The notes: generated by a model from the sequence alone, not told the origin. A stretch of DNA of 64,000 bases from Paraspadella gotoi (GCA_051294375.1 CM119263.1:13085923-13149922), one strand, 5' to 3'. Shown: positions 13,297 to 26,863, numbered from the stretch's first letter. Numbers and translations: made by a program.

Positions 13297-16200
13297 CAAG
13301 TAAATAATACATTGTGAAATGTACAACAGAGATGTAAATTTGATAAACTGAAAAAAGTGATTTCTAACAATTAACTAATTAATAAATAAGTAATAAATAA
13401 GAAAGTTAAATTTGAAAGTTGAAAAATTACATTTAATGAGGGATAGCTAAGTAATAGAGAATGTGAAATTTTAAGAAATAAGAGCTGGCCCCCCTAAGTT
13501 ATGCAAATGAAGGGTAGGAACGATGGGGTCGGGTCAATAGCGCGTCACTGGTTGAGAGGGGAGTGCTACCGAGCCGGTGAATCCTGTGGAAAAATCCCTT
13601 GGGCTACTCTTATGTCTCTTATTACTCTTTTGATACGCTTGCCAACTGCCCTCTTCTTGCCTGTTGGCGGGGCGGGTTGTTGTCCGTTCTTGCCAGACAA
13701 AACATTTTAAGTAAGTTAAAATCCTAAAAAAAACTGATAAAATTAACCCTTTTCATAGGAATTGGAATTTGCTTTCAAAATTAAGAAAAAACTATTTTTA
13801 AATTTGACATTTTCTATATATAAACATTCATAAACTAACATGTTTTTACGAAAAATCCATTATCTTTCCAGGGTCTTCCATTGATTCGCTAGACGCGAAA
13901 CCGACTTCAGTGCCATCCGCTACATTAGTAGATTCAAATAGTGCGGCATCATCAAACGATTCATCCATTTTCACACATTCTGCTTGCCTCGTGCCGTCGA
14001 GCCATTCTGGGACTCGTTTAGCAACTCAGTCGGACTCTAAAATCTTATCTGACGACTCAGACGAAGAGCTTGACATCGCCATTATCCGGAAGATGGCGGC
14101 CGAAATGAGCAACGACGTGGACGAAGAGGAAGATGACGATGAAGAAGCAGATGATGCGAGAACGAATGCCTTACCTTCGTCTCCAGGGTGTCTGGTAGCT
14201 CCCTCTGGATTATCATCAATGTCCAGGCCCTTGTTTTCAAGGCCTCGCGCTTTCCAATTGACAAGATCCTTTAACGAGGGTATTCTGTCTTGCACCAGCC
14301 GGGTGACCGGAAACGACTCTCCCTTAGATTCAAAGTTTTTGCCGCGCTCTTCGACGGCCACGCGATCAACGGTGCCGCAAAAAAACTTATCCTCCTCCTG
14401 CTTTGCTCAGCTTCGTATGGATAAAGGACCTCCCGAGGATGAGGAGCTTACCTCGCTCAATTGGTTAACGGGTCCAAATGTTCTGGCTGGTCTCGGTAGC
14501 CCCATAAAAATGGTCGATGGTGAGGGAAAGATATCCGACAATAAGGATGCCGATAATGATCAGATGGAGGAGGGTACCGATACGGACAAGACAGCTCGAC
14601 CGTCCATTAAGCATCCCCCTGGTACCTTTCCCCATCCACCTCACATACCATACAACCCGGTCATACACGTCAACTCCAAGCCGCCTTACTCCTTTTCCAG
14701 TTTAATTTTTATGGCTGTGGAGTCTACAACGACCAAACGGCTTGCCGTCAAGGATATTTATGCCTGGATCTTGGAGCATTTCCCATTTTTCCGACATGCC
14801 CCCACCGGGTGGAAAAATTCTGTCCGCCATAATCTCTCCCTGAACAAGTGCTTCCGAAAGACCGACAAGGATGGCACTTCAGGAGGAAAAGGCTCTTATT
14901 GGTGCGTTGATCCGGCTCACCGGTCCGTGTTGCTTCGCGCCCTGGGCAAAGTGCCCTACTATTCTTTTAATCATTTGGCTTCTCTCAATTTACGCGGACC
15001 GCCACCACCGGTAGCTTACGGGGAAGTGTACCTTGAGCCACCCTGGGAACAACCTGAATACGAGGGAGTGAGAAATGACTTTTTGGAGGTCCCATCTCTG
15101 GGAGAAGTAAGCGAAGTCATCGAAGTTGATTCAGAAGAGGAAGAAAATGAATCGAATGAAAAGCTAGCCAATTATACTTCAGATAAAGCTGACTCCTTGA
15201 ATGAATCCATCCACGTCGAATGTAGTAAGGATTCCCTTGATCCTACAACGACCGACGACTCGATGGATAAACCTTCCGGTGACTGCAAACCAGTTGCCAA
15301 GGAAATTAAAAAGGAAGAGTTTGCGACAAATAAACCCAACAAACCCTCGCCCTATCTCTTCCCTTACCTCAGCAAGCGGCTCGAGGAAAAGGCTCTCGAG
15401 GAGTCGATGGAGGGACTCGAGGATTCTGAAATTGATGCTGCCAAAGTCTTGACGATGTTTAGGGCGTCGTCAACGGCTCCCGTGTTTCCTTTTGGTACCG
15501 ACGCCCAAATTCCTGGTAAGAAGCGGCGAGGAAGAAAGCCTAAAAGTTTCGTCTCGACGCCGCAAGAGAAACCGCCAAAAAGAAAATGGACCCGTCGAAA
15601 AAAGACGCCTGTTCCTATCAAGCATCCGTCGGAAGACCATTGCTACAGCGCGACAACGGTATTACCGGAAGATCTTCAATCTCGCGCGGAAGTGTCTCGG
15701 AGTAACGAAACAATCGAGAACGATGTTAAAAATGCCAAGGACGTTAACGCCAATTCGAAAGGGCATCGGGCTTTATCCCCTCTCCCAACATCGTCAGATT
15801 CGCTTCCGCCGCTTTTGGCCCAAGCGTTGTGCCTCGCCGCGAAGCCATCGTCACCGCCCGCACCTACGTCGCTGCCAGTCCCCTCCTTTCTGAAAGAGGT
15901 TAGCGGCGTTGTAAGACGGAAACGCGGGAGAAAACCCAAGAAACGCCTCGACCCTGACGTCACGACGCCGCCGAGGTCGCACGAAGACTCCCCAAAAAAG
16001 ACAACTCCAGAACGCCGTAAATCCCGAGATATAGCGACTTCAAAGACTTTAATGGATGGAGTCGGCAGTGCTGGCGTCGACCTGAAAGATCCGATCTCTG
16101 TCAAAACTTTGCCAACTGTCAGATTAAACTTTCCCCATCGACACAACACAAGATATAACACCACCATGATGAATTCTCGGCCTCCGACAGCTCAGTCATT

Positions 16201-16526
16201 CCCAGGTACTCATCACTTTTTATACTATAATTCATATATAGTAATTGATATATTTTTTGTAATTATTAACTTTTTTATATAATCTTTTTTTTTCAGCGAA
16301 ACCCAAGAACAAGCGCAAGTCTTCCAATCCTTCTAACGTCAAACAGATGGCGTCGCGATATTATTTGCGAACTAAAGAAGAATTAGAAGAGGAACAAAAG
16401 GCGATCGCTGATGGCGCCAATGCTTTGTTGTCTTTGGCGGGAATTAACAACAATAGTTTGACTGAAGAAATCCCATTAAAAGTTAAGCAGGAGTCGTGTG
16501 ATGAAAAAGTGGAATTCCTCACATAG
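11854..16526 (+). CDS. FOXN: forkhead transcription factor, FOXN2/FOXN3 type
   Basis: Four exons: 11854-11906, 11986-12902, 13872-16205 and 16297-16526. All are GT/AG with consistent phases, giving 1,177 residues. The forkhead domain lies at about residues 591-690, from NSKPPYSFSSLIFMAVE through WKNSVRHNLSLNKCF to KGSYWCVDP. The TKRLxVKDIYxWILEHFPFF core and the Lys-Gly-Ser wing are as in FOXN2/3 (checkpoint-suppressor subgroup). The C-terminal ANALLSLAGI (1142-1151) resembles the conserved LLxLAGI motif I recall for FOXN2/3. Two basic AT-hook-like motifs, KKRRGRKPKS (about 873) and RKRGRKPKKR (about 1005), follow the forkhead. Acidic runs (DVDEEEDDDEE) and Ser-rich disordered regions fill the rest, and a VKQE near the end fits a SUMO consensus. 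Expected role: nuclear DNA-binding regulator. The protein is much longer than vertebrate FOXN2/3, mainly by about 590 residues before the forkhead. Exon 1 encodes only 18 residues, so the start is the least certain part. Confidence 0.92.
13140..13720 (-). mobile_element. Penelope-like/hammerhead element fragment in FOXN intron 2
   Basis: This segment is related in order and sequence to 62,640-63,200. It shares GACATGTTTCG at 13,167-13,183, a (GA)n tract (13,254-13,294), AATACATTGTGAAATGTACAAC, GAGGGATAG, and GAGCTGGCCCCCC followed by TTATGCAAATGAA and a TCACTGGTTGAGA block. On the minus strand the hammerhead region reads CCGATGT...GAAACATGTCCG, so the catalytic CTGATGA box has changed while the 3' core GAAAC and GTC cleavage triplet remain. 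No reverse transcriptase is seen. Confidence 0.55.
13254..13294. repeat. (GA)n microsatellite inside the intron element
   Basis: A GA dinucleotide run at the position equivalent to the (GA)n in the 62.7-kb copy. Confidence 0.9.
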
Positions 16527-18249
16527 ACGACGTATTTTGTTTACTCTCTGATAACGTTTTCGTGATCTTTCGTTACCGATGCTTTATCTATATAAGAATA
16601 ATATTGTTTACAATTACGATATTGAGGCTATTGTGCGGAAGTAAAATTTTTCTCTACGTTTACAAATTTTACCCATCTCTTCCACTGATGGTATTATGAA
16701 AATTTATGCTTTGCTACGCATATAAAAATAATAGTAATTCCAGATAATCTTTTCCTTAAATATTTCAAAATTTGATAAAGCTCAGTCGCGGATTGTGAGG
16801 GCGGAGAGGAACCGAAATCTCAAGTAGGTTAACAGCCTTTGTGCAATCATTACTGATAAGATTTTATTCCAGGGATAGATTTTGGTACTGAAATTTGTCA
16901 GTATTATTGTGATGTACAACTTTAATTATGCATCCGTAGATTTAGTATAATTCCGTGTGATGATTGACCTATACTAGATTTCAAGTCTTTTTTTGCATAA
17001 AGTCGTTTACCTCTTTGCTCATAAATTCTTTTTCTTCAAAGTCTATTTTATTAGTTATCATTAAATTAAAATCATGTTTATACGGCTTTTTTTCGTTTTT
17101 GATATAAAAAATTTAGTAAGACTCGTTAGTATTATTATTAGTAATTAAAAAAGTTATAAAAACTTCGATGCGATCAAGATCCTACGTCTTCCGAAAACCT
17201 TTTTTTCAGTCCAACACCGCTTTTTATACTTTTCGTCCCTTCCTATTTATTTATTTATTTTTAAAATTTCATATATTCACTACATTTCGCCTTTTATTTT
17301 TCTCTCTTTCTGGTATTCTTTTTATATATTCTCATTCTTATTACATTCTGTATGAAACTCGTTCTCCTTCTTCCGTTACTTTTTTTAAAATTACGTTTCT
17401 ATATATATTCTTATTATTCTTAATGACATTTTTATCAAAGACCAACCGAACTATTTGTGTCTATTTTCAAACGCTTTGATATTTGGCCTAAATTAGAAAT
17501 TAAACCTGATAAACGTTGGCATCTAAAAATTGCTGAACGTAAAACTAATCTAATTACTTCTGAACATTCCAGTTGTACCCGCATTCAGAAAACTAACCCA
17601 AAAAGGAAATCGTCGATTTCGAAGACTGGGGAAAGAAGAGAGACAAAATCGATATCATCGGGTTTCCTTTCCTTTCGGAAAAGACGCCGCCGAGTCCGAG
17701 AATACTGCGACTTTTCCGCCACCGAAAAATCGGTGACGTCAACAGAAACGGCTTTGTTGCGAGGCGTTGGAGGAGAATACTGTCTTAGCCTGAGGTCTGA
17801 TGAAAGGGTTTGACCAGAGCTGGAGCAGAAGATTATTAAAAAAACTTTTTGTAATGGAACCTCTGTTTATACTAAAGGCCATTGGTAATCACTAAACAGT
17901 CTTTTACGATTGAAGCGTTAAGTTGTAGGGATACACCGGGTATTAAAGCGGGCCAAAATTTTTTATCATTATGAGTTCTGCTATGTCATTATCTTGTAAG
18001 AGTGATGGAGGCCTTAAACCACCAAAGCCTGTCCAAAGTCAGGGGCAAGATAGCTTATTTATTAAATGAATATATATATAATAATATTGGTTGTACCAAT
18101 TTCATAAAATTCATTTGTCCATCATTCATATACTTAATCAATATTTACAATCACCTTTAACTAGTGAAGCACAGTATAACATTGAAGCATTTAAATATTT
18201 ATCAATACATAGGTAATAAAACAAATTTGGGTTACTTTTACTTTCGCCG

Positions 18250-18320
18250 ACTGGGGTTAGGGAGGGTTTATGGTTGGGTTAGGGTTGGGGGTGGTTAGGG
18301 TTAAGAGGCTTTAGGGTTAT
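18250..18320. repeat. degenerate telomere-like (TTAGGG) block
   Basis: Several GGTTAGGG and GGGTTA units are separated by variants (GGTTGGG, GGGTTATGG). The block is interstitial and too imperfect to be a current telomere. Confidence 0.7.
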
Positions 18321-19055
18321 GGTGATGAGGTTTAATTAGCCATTCGTTTTTCAATATTTCGAAGATAAGTGGGTTAAATAAAGAAAAAAACATTAAAAAG
18401 CATCATCATACCATAATTTTTTAATTTTTGCTAGTTTTAAACGATAAAACATAAAAATTTGGAAATCTTGTAATAATATTTTTTATTTATTTTTTTCATG
18501 CTCTACCAGAATCCGTTTTTAAAAATTCTGTAAAGGAAAAAAAATTTGTAATTTTGTTGGAATACGATAAGCCTTAAATGCTATTATTAACTATACATGA
18601 AATCTTAATTTTTTTTAAATTTTGTTATCCCACATGGATGCTCTAACGTTATTTATAATACAGAACTCTTAGTTTTTACCTTGTTCTGCCCTACTAGGTA
18701 TCATAAGCAAGTACAAGAATAGCAATTCTCAATTTTACTCGTTTTACTTTGCGTCCGCCACACTTCTCAATCACCCCGACCAAACCCATCAACTTCAAAC
18801 TAGCCTTTTTCGACAATTCGACAGGTTCTGCCCCATCTGTCCCTTTTTCCCTTTCGCGGGAATATCCATGAATTGTTCATGAAATCGGAATGAAAAATTC
18901 GGGCGAAAACTTCATGAATACTTTGTGAGTCCGAATCTTAACGTCGCTGAAAAAAGCGAAGGCGACGTCATCGCGTCGGATCTTGTCTCCATTTTTGACG
19001 CGTGATGAGGGGAAAATTCCAGCGAATCAGCAATTAATCACTGGAAGTAGGAAAA

Positions 19056-19170
<115 letters not shown>

Positions 19171-19525
19171 CAAACGTGACTAAAGACAGAATGAATTCAT
19201 AAAAACTTCTTCGTTCCTGCCCCCTTTTTTTGACATATTATAACATTGTACGTTTAACTTTAAGAATGAGTTTTCTTTGCTGTAGATATTTTTTTTATTT
19301 AACCATTAAAAATGAAACATAAGTTCGCCAAGGCGCGCTCTGCCTTATAGAGGCCATTATCCTTCTTTATCTTCAAGTGTGCCCCCGGATATCACAGTCT
19401 AATCCTTTAATCAATTTGCTCCTGCAAGCCCGCGCGGTTTAAGTAGACGCGCTAGCAAATGAGCTTTTCTCCTATCTCTACTTTGATTTTTTTTGGTCTA
19501 CTTTCTATCTCTCTCTGAGTTAGTT

Positions 19526-19526
<1 letters not shown>

Positions 19527-19609
<83 letters not shown>

Positions 19610-19658
19610 TTTTTATTTCTTTCTTTCTTTCTTTCTTTCTTTCTTTTCTTTCTTTTTT
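19527..19658. repeat. (TTTC)n microsatellite
   Basis: About 130 bp of TTTC tetranucleotide with one TTTTTATT interruption near 19,610. Confidence 0.97.
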
Positions 19659-19784
19659 TGTCCCCTTTTCTTACGGATTCTTTCTCAGCTCTCTTAACCT
19701 CTTGTTTTTTTTTTTTAATCTTTTTCATCTATCCAAAACTTTATTAATATAGGACAATAAATTTACGATATAAGCATTGGTCTT

Positions 19785-19997
19785 ATGGAGACCGATGACC
19801 CACTCTCAAAATCCGGCTCTTCTTCTTCCCTCTCATCGACTTATAGTCAATTTTTCTCGTCCGATTTTTGGGTCACGCTCTGGTCGATTCACTTAGTTAC
19901 ACCGAAAGCGCAGCACCCTGGAGTCAGTGAAGCCATGTCAATCTTAGACTATCTATCAATCCCGCGATCTTGTGATTTGGTGTTCTTGGTGTTCTTT
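19785..19997 (+). other. possible exon or orphan reading frame, 71 codons
   Basis: An ATG frame with more exon-like composition than its surroundings starts METDDPLSKSGSSSSLSSTY and continues with an aromatic stretch (SQFFSSDFWVTLW). It lacks a phase-compatible donor and closes at a TAA. I do not recognise it. It may be a first exon of an unseen gene or chance. Confidence 0.15.
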
Positions 19998-21053
19998 TAA
20001 GTACACTGACGACGGTAAATTTTTTTCTTGTAATTTATTATCTTTCTTGCTACATTTTTTTTATTATATTATGTTTTTCTTTTCTTTCCATGTCACTCCG
20101 GAACTATCTTTCCTTCCCTCGATTCCATATCATTCCGAGCCCATTTCTAAATTTTACAAGTAACTCCCACCATTCGTCCATTCTTCACAATAGATATTAG
20201 TAATTTATTTATTTTACCCAGTGAAGCATTACCAATTAATAAAAAAACCTAATATTTACTTGTATGAAATTACAAATGCATACAAAGCAACCAGTGAGAA
20301 TTAGATCGCACTTTGAAATTCCTTAGGGCGTAAAGAGCCAAAACTTGAACTTCAAAACAGTCTTGTATCCTGTAAATAGTTAACATCAATCGAAATTGTC
20401 ATCATTTTAGTTTAAATGTATTTAATGCATTCTGTCCTTTTTTTTAAATAAAAAACTATATTTAATTGTCTGAAAATGACACAGACATGTACTCTATTAG
20501 CACAGGGTAATATTTTTTATCAAGCCCAAGTTACAGTCAACTTTTTTAACCGCGTCATCATGTTCGTACCAACTCAATTCCAACATTTTAAAATTTATCC
20601 GTAAATCTCTGTAATTCCCAGGACACTCTTCCTTATCCCAAATCATTCACCGTTAAGTCAATGATTCAACGTCAAACCCTTCCATCCCCCGAGAATATCG
20701 GGTTCTCCCTTTCCGTCATCAACTCAATTTGCCCAGAAGTTTTTGAACCTAATAGTAATTACAGATAGTAACTCCAAGCTTTTTGAAGTCTTTATTAAAC
20801 TTTCCAAGATGGCCCGAATTTAAAATTTTATCTGCAAATTTATTGTTATGTAAAACGTAGGTTTTTCTCAAGATTATAATAAAATAATTTCATCGAAATA
20901 TTGATTTCGAGCTAAAGACGAAATAGTTTTATAACTGATCCATATTCACGGTCCGGAGATCTGACTTTCACCCTTTCAGCTCGCTCTCCATCGTCTTCCG
21001 GCGGCGGTCGACGGTCACATAATCGCCTCGTACCATACACTCTCTCTCATCTT

Positions 21054-21057
<4 letters not shown>

Positions 21058-21109
<52 letters not shown>

Positions 21110-21165
21110 CTCTTCTCTCTCTCTCTCTCTTCTCTCTTCTCTCCTCTCTCTCTGCTCTCTCTCGT
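21058..21165. repeat. (CT)n microsatellite, interrupted
   Basis: CT dinucleotides broken by CCTC and TTCTC units. Confidence 0.95.
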
Positions 21166-21639
21166 GTCATCCAGCCTCGGCGTTAGAAGCCATCAAGTGA
21201 CCTAATCCCGTAGTCTTCCCCTAGAGCTATCAACTCGGTCTCATCTCATCTTGAGGTCGCACAACTTTCGCTGGAATGGGGACGGGGCGGTGGTTGGGAA
21301 TTAGGAAGGCAGTGGAAGCATTAAAGGATTTGCGTGGTTGTGTTACATTATTACGTCTTATACGACGATCAACCATTTCGCAACGGCGAACCATCGGGAG
21401 AAGGGTGCGTGAAATTGAGTGGTCGTGATGGTTTCCGAGAAGATAACTTATATAACTTTAAACCTCAATTTAAAAGAATAATAACCTGCTCCGTTTTTAA
21501 CGTAATCACCTTTTTATTTATTACCATGATTCAGAACTTCGATATTCAGAACTATAGCTTCTACCCAATCCTTTTCGATCCGGCAATTCAAAAACTCAAA
21601 AAGGAAAAAATGTAGAGAGACGAGACTTATTAGAATTAC

Positions 21640-21645
21640 TAGATT

Positions 21646-21689
<44 letters not shown>

Positions 21690-21700
21690 GAGAAAGAGAT
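21640..21700. repeat. (GA)n microsatellite
   Basis: GA run with AAAG and ATAG interruptions. Confidence 0.93.
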
Positions 21701-21835
21701 AAATGCGAACAGAAAGAAATGAACAAGGAGGGAATGTGCGGAGATTCAAGGTAAGCTAATGCGATTAGTCGCAGACTGACTGTATTTTCCCGGCGACTTG
21801 AAGACAGGTGGTCCTCTTTCGTCGTCTAAGTGGCG

Positions 21836-21870
<35 letters not shown>

Positions 21871-24048
21871 ATGATGCGCGAGCTATGCCACAAGTTTAAG
21901 CTTCTCGTCAATAATTAGAAATTATTCGACATGAAACCGTTTAATAAAAACACGTTCGCATAATGCCTCGAATCGCATAGTCCCGAGGACGGATCCAACA
22001 ATTTTTTAGATTTTCAGTCACGTTTCTACCCCCGCGGTCCTAAAAAGGTGAGACGTATTACCCTGCATTCTTTTCCGCGTTGGTAAGTCTCGAAATCTTC
22101 GGATTCGTCAGAGTTCGGTTTTTCTGGTAAGTCGGTCCCCCGCAGTCCGGCTTAGAAGACTTACCTCATCGAAGTCTCGAATCTCGATCCTCACTTGACT
22201 TCCTTTTTACTTCGTTGTTATCAAGAAGAAATAAAACTGTTTCCAATCGCGACCGCATTTTTGATTCTTGAAGTTGAAACTTTTAAAAGAAATTGTCTAA
22301 ACACTAAACTTCGACTTTAACAATCGCCAATCGCTTAAATAGTATAAAATTGATAGTACTGGTAAAAAATTATTAATACCACCTGATTAAATAATTTTTC
22401 CACAATTTTTTATTATTTTTTTTTAGACATTATGTGTAAATCTTTTTTTTTTGTTGTGTTTGTAAATTATAGGAACAGTTTAAATGTATTTGCAACAACA
22501 ATTAGTCTTGTCTATTAATAAAAACTATATTGAACTATATATAACTATATTGGTTCCATTCTTTGCATTATCGTGGGATGTTTTTTTTCTCCGACTTTTA
22601 AAGGAATTCGTCTGACGTACCCGTTATTATTATTTTTCTTGGTTGATTTTTTTTTATTTGCTCACGTTTCCTTCCCTTATTGACCGCGATGCCCTCGTCT
22701 TATTATTTTTCGCTGCAAAATATACGGCTTCTCTCTGAGTTCGTTAACAGTTCTCAGCTTTGATATTAGCTTCTCCAGCTACCCACCCCTAAAATATCAA
22801 TTTCTGAATGACCATTTCCGCTCCTCAAATCACGCTGCTTCCCTAAATCACGCTACCAACTGTCAAAAATCAAATTTGACCTTTCTTGCCCATTTCAAGA
22901 ATCCCCTTTGTCTGAGTCGTCAGCATAAAAACGTGTTTTCCTATTCCATTTCTCCCATTCCACAAACCGCTTCAGTTCTGCTCTGCTTCAAGCTTTATCT
23001 CTCGCGCACCCCGAAGTCCGAGCAGAAATCCACCTCGCTCCGTCGACCCAACCGATGACCCGCCCCTCCTCCCCCCCTTTCCTCCGGGATCGGGCGTCGT
23101 TGTCGACTCTCTTCTTCTTCTTCCTCTTTCTCTTCCATTTCCTCTTCTTCCTCCTCCTCATCCTCCTCCTCCGACGATTTGGCTTTAGATCAGCGCCAAT
23201 ATAAAGCAAATGGACTTTCCTTGTCTACATCTTCGCAGACTCCGTCAACCGAGCGCTTCCGGAAGAAGAAGAAGAAGAAAAAGAAGATGATGGAGCTGAA
23301 CAGGATTGAGAAGAAAGAAAACAAAGAAGAAAAACGAACGCGCGCGCAAAAAAAAAAAAAAAAATTATAATAAAAAACTCGGAAGTCTACACTACAGATG
23401 AAAATTTTTCTATGTTTCGTCCGTCACTAAACAAGAAAAAAAATATTAAAAAATGGAGATGATACTTTCAGGGTTTGTATTTTTAAAGTGCAAAACAAAA
23501 TAGATTATAAGCTTCATATGTTTAAAATAAAATATTTAATTTTTGTAACTATTTACATATAAAAATATCGAACGTCACTATGCAACGCTTCAACAAAACG
23601 GTCAGCTTCGACGTCGCTGGTTTCTCCTGTTGCTGGAGTTTCGACTTATTTTTCGTCTAGCACCATTTGAAATCAGTGCCGTCGCTGTCCAACTGCATCA
23701 GCCCAGCCACGGTTCTGCCCAGTCGCAGGCTTTCTATCGTTGGAAAGTTTATTTTTCCTGAAAAAAATTCATAATAATAAACGAACGGTTGGCTTAAATT
23801 AATGAACTGAATTTAACAAAGTATTATTCAAAATGACGCAAAAATCGTGGTTTGAAACTTGGGTTGACACGCCTTATTACGAATCCATAATCATATTTAA
23901 CGCGTTATGAGCTCCATCTTTTTTAAGATGCTCCTCAGAGAAAAAAGAGGAGAGAGCCAGTTGCATAATTAAGTGATGGGTCTTCGCCACCCCTTGTCAG
24001 ATCCTTATGATTAGTGAGGGGTTTTTCGAAAATGAAAAATGTAAGAGA

Positions 24049-24050
<2 letters not shown>

Positions 24051-24117
<67 letters not shown>

Positions 24118-24118
24118 G
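24051..24118. repeat. (CT)n microsatellite
   Basis: CT run with one CCT break. It faces a (GA)n tract 130 bp downstream (24,250-24,345), so the two could pair as an inverted repeat. Confidence 0.93.
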
Positions 24119-24248
24119 TCGGGAGTGGCTTTTTTTCTCAGGGTTTCCGCACTCTCGCGCCGGGATTTCACTAGCTCAGCTCTTTCCCCCGTCGACGAAT
24201 GCTGCCGCTTTTATCCCGCGTTTTTATGGGAGAAAATCACGCGCGAGC

Positions 24249-24249
<1 letters not shown>

Positions 24250-24317
<68 letters not shown>

Positions 24318-24345
24318 GTGAGAGAGAGATAGAGAAAGAGAGCAA
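24250..24345. repeat. (GA)n microsatellite
   Basis: GA run ending in GTGTGAGAGA variants. Copy B of the duplicated block begins inside the equivalent tract, directly after the N gap. Confidence 0.95.
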
Positions 24346-25463
24346 TTTGGCTGAAAAAATAAAGATAATGCAAACGTCAAATATGGTATTAGAAAATTTC
24401 GTTCCATGAAGATTGATGGACTTTTAATTTGAGAGCTGAGAAGGCGAATATGGCGCCGAAGAGCGAGGGATGATGACTGCAACGTTATTAAAAAAATAGA
24501 AGCGTCAACCCTCGTTTACTTCCTTTTTTTTTATCTTGCGTTTTTCTTTTTTGAGCTTGAATTTTTCTTTTTTTTCTTTCTAATCTTAAATTTTTTCTTC
24601 TTCTATCATCAAAGGAATTTGAATGGTGATAGTCATTAATTTTTCTTTGCACGGGAAAAGTGGCGAAAAAATTCCTATCTCTTATTGTAGCGGAAACAAA
24701 AATTTAATAATTATGTAAAAAAAATTTAGTTGACCCTACCTAAATATTTATATAATCCATTATTTTATTTTTGCATTAGAAAGTATTTTTTACTAAATTT
24801 CAAATTTTTATTTTTTACTGTACAAAGCTACAATTTAGGTTTAAGCCTCATTGAACAAAGGCTTTACAAGATTAATATTTTTTTATTTTTATATTTACTT
24901 AAAAGCAGAAAAATCAAACCTAAATTCTATTCTTACAGAAACAAAACTGTAATAACTATTAATTAATATTCATAGTTATCCCTTAAATATATTATTAAAC
25001 TATATTGATTCCTAATTTTAACAATTAAAAATTTAGTAAAAGTACAGAATCTTTCTTTTTTTTTTATATTTATATTACTTCAAAGAGTTTTATTTTTATC
25101 CAATTAACAGAATCATTTGAAAAGAAAGTTTAAATAAAATCAGTCGATACCTTAAATTTTGATTCTTTCCTAGTTTTTTTTTTATAAATTTTTGTGATAA
25201 AAGCTGAAAATCTTTTTAAAATTAGATCTTACCCTTTTTTGGAAAAAAAAAATTAAAAACTTGAAAAAGATTTTTTTCTTACCGATTTTTTAAAGAAAAT
25301 TAAGCGAGCTGATTATATCGAATTTTTTAACTACTTTCCCAAATGATTATAGAAGAAAAAGTTATATGGTCAGAACCAGCTTAAGTTAAAGGGTCAAACG
25401 TTATGCTTTCAGCTTTTTACCCCCCCTGGTCACTTGGTCCCCTTAATTTCGTTTCTTCGTTCT

Positions 25464-25532
<69 letters not shown>

Positions 25533-26863
25533 TTAGGTTCCTTATTTGAAAGTTGATTATATTAAATTAAATGTTTAATGACGTTGTGCATAATTTATAC
25601 TGTATGAATTGGATGAACTGTACTTAAATTTTACCCATTGCCCTTTCTCCTCTCGTTTTCCACCTCGTCGTCCACCTCGCCGTCCACCTCGCCCTCTCGA
25701 CGGATGCGATCTCCATGCGTTTCGACGCCCGTCGATGCGTTGCACCGGATGGCCAGGAGAGCGTTAAATGGATTGGCGCCACTGTTTTGACCCCTTTATT
25801 GAAATCAATGATAAGTCAAGCTAAAAAATCATTCATAACTCTTTTAGGTCGTTTAGCAACACAGCTCCATCGGACAAAATTGAGAAAAAGTACACTAACG
25901 AAAATTAGGAAAATATCATTTAATGTGGAAATGTTATCGAAGAGTTACAAATGCGTTTTTGATTTAGTCATGCCCTGGTTAAATATCTTTATAAGCACCG
26001 TTTCCCTTAAAAAACAGCAAAACTTGTCGCTTGTTAAGTTCGTTGCCTCACGAAAGAATCTCCCCGAGGTAAGAGTCCCACTGCGCGCAGTTGTTTGTAG
26101 TAAGAAGCAGGGGCATCAGTGTAGAGGGGTAGACACCCTGAACAAAACCGAGGGGTCCGGGAAAAGCTCAAAAGCCTTAAAAATATATAAAACTTACCCA
26201 ATCCTTTCTTGAGAAGTTGTTAAGTTTTAAATTGTAAGAAGATGGTATGAGCTTGACTTTCAAGGAGGCCTGGGGCCTGCAAAAAAAAAGTTCAGGGGCC
26301 CGCCATTTCTCTACACGCCACGTTCGCCACTGGTGAGAAGATACGGTTCAATAGAAAGCATGAAAAATTTATTATTTACTTTAATCTCAAAATGTAAAAT
26401 TAAATATCTTTACTAAATACAATGTCTAATATAGGTATAGGTATGATTTTCACCTTCATTATTTTGATTGTTTAAAGATCCTTACTAAATACAATGTACA
26501 ATGTTTAAAGATTTGTTCTAAATACAATGTCTACTAGTATGTATACGACTATACGTATGATTTTCCCCTCCATTCTTGTGATTGTTCTACAGTAATATCA
26601 ATTTCCTTGGTCTTAAAAAGTGATTTTTCATTGCGGCCCACGAATGTGTTTTTTCTTGGTCCATCAATTCAACTATTCAAAAGTTAACGGAAACATTTCC
26701 AACATTCTAAACCAAATCAGTCGGCGCCTCTTCCTTGGCCTTTACCCCCCTCACCCTTCGTTTCAACCATCGACCCCTCAATACAGATTCGGCCTAGTTG
26801 ACGTCCTGGGAGACGAAACGTCGCTGACCGGAAGTGGCGAGGGAATTCAAAAGGACGCAAGGG

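Noticed and set aside
15676-16167. 163-codon minus-strand frame
   Set aside because: Shadow of FOXN exon 3, without a recognisable product.
19785-19997. Resemblance of an aromatic stretch to a lipid-kinase accessory region
   Set aside because: Only a few scattered residues agree and there is no supporting exon nearby; I do not assign it.
22988-23209. Very basic minus-strand frame (RRRRRMRRRKKRK)
   Set aside because: Low-complexity CTT/CCT tract read as Arg/Lys; no gene structure.
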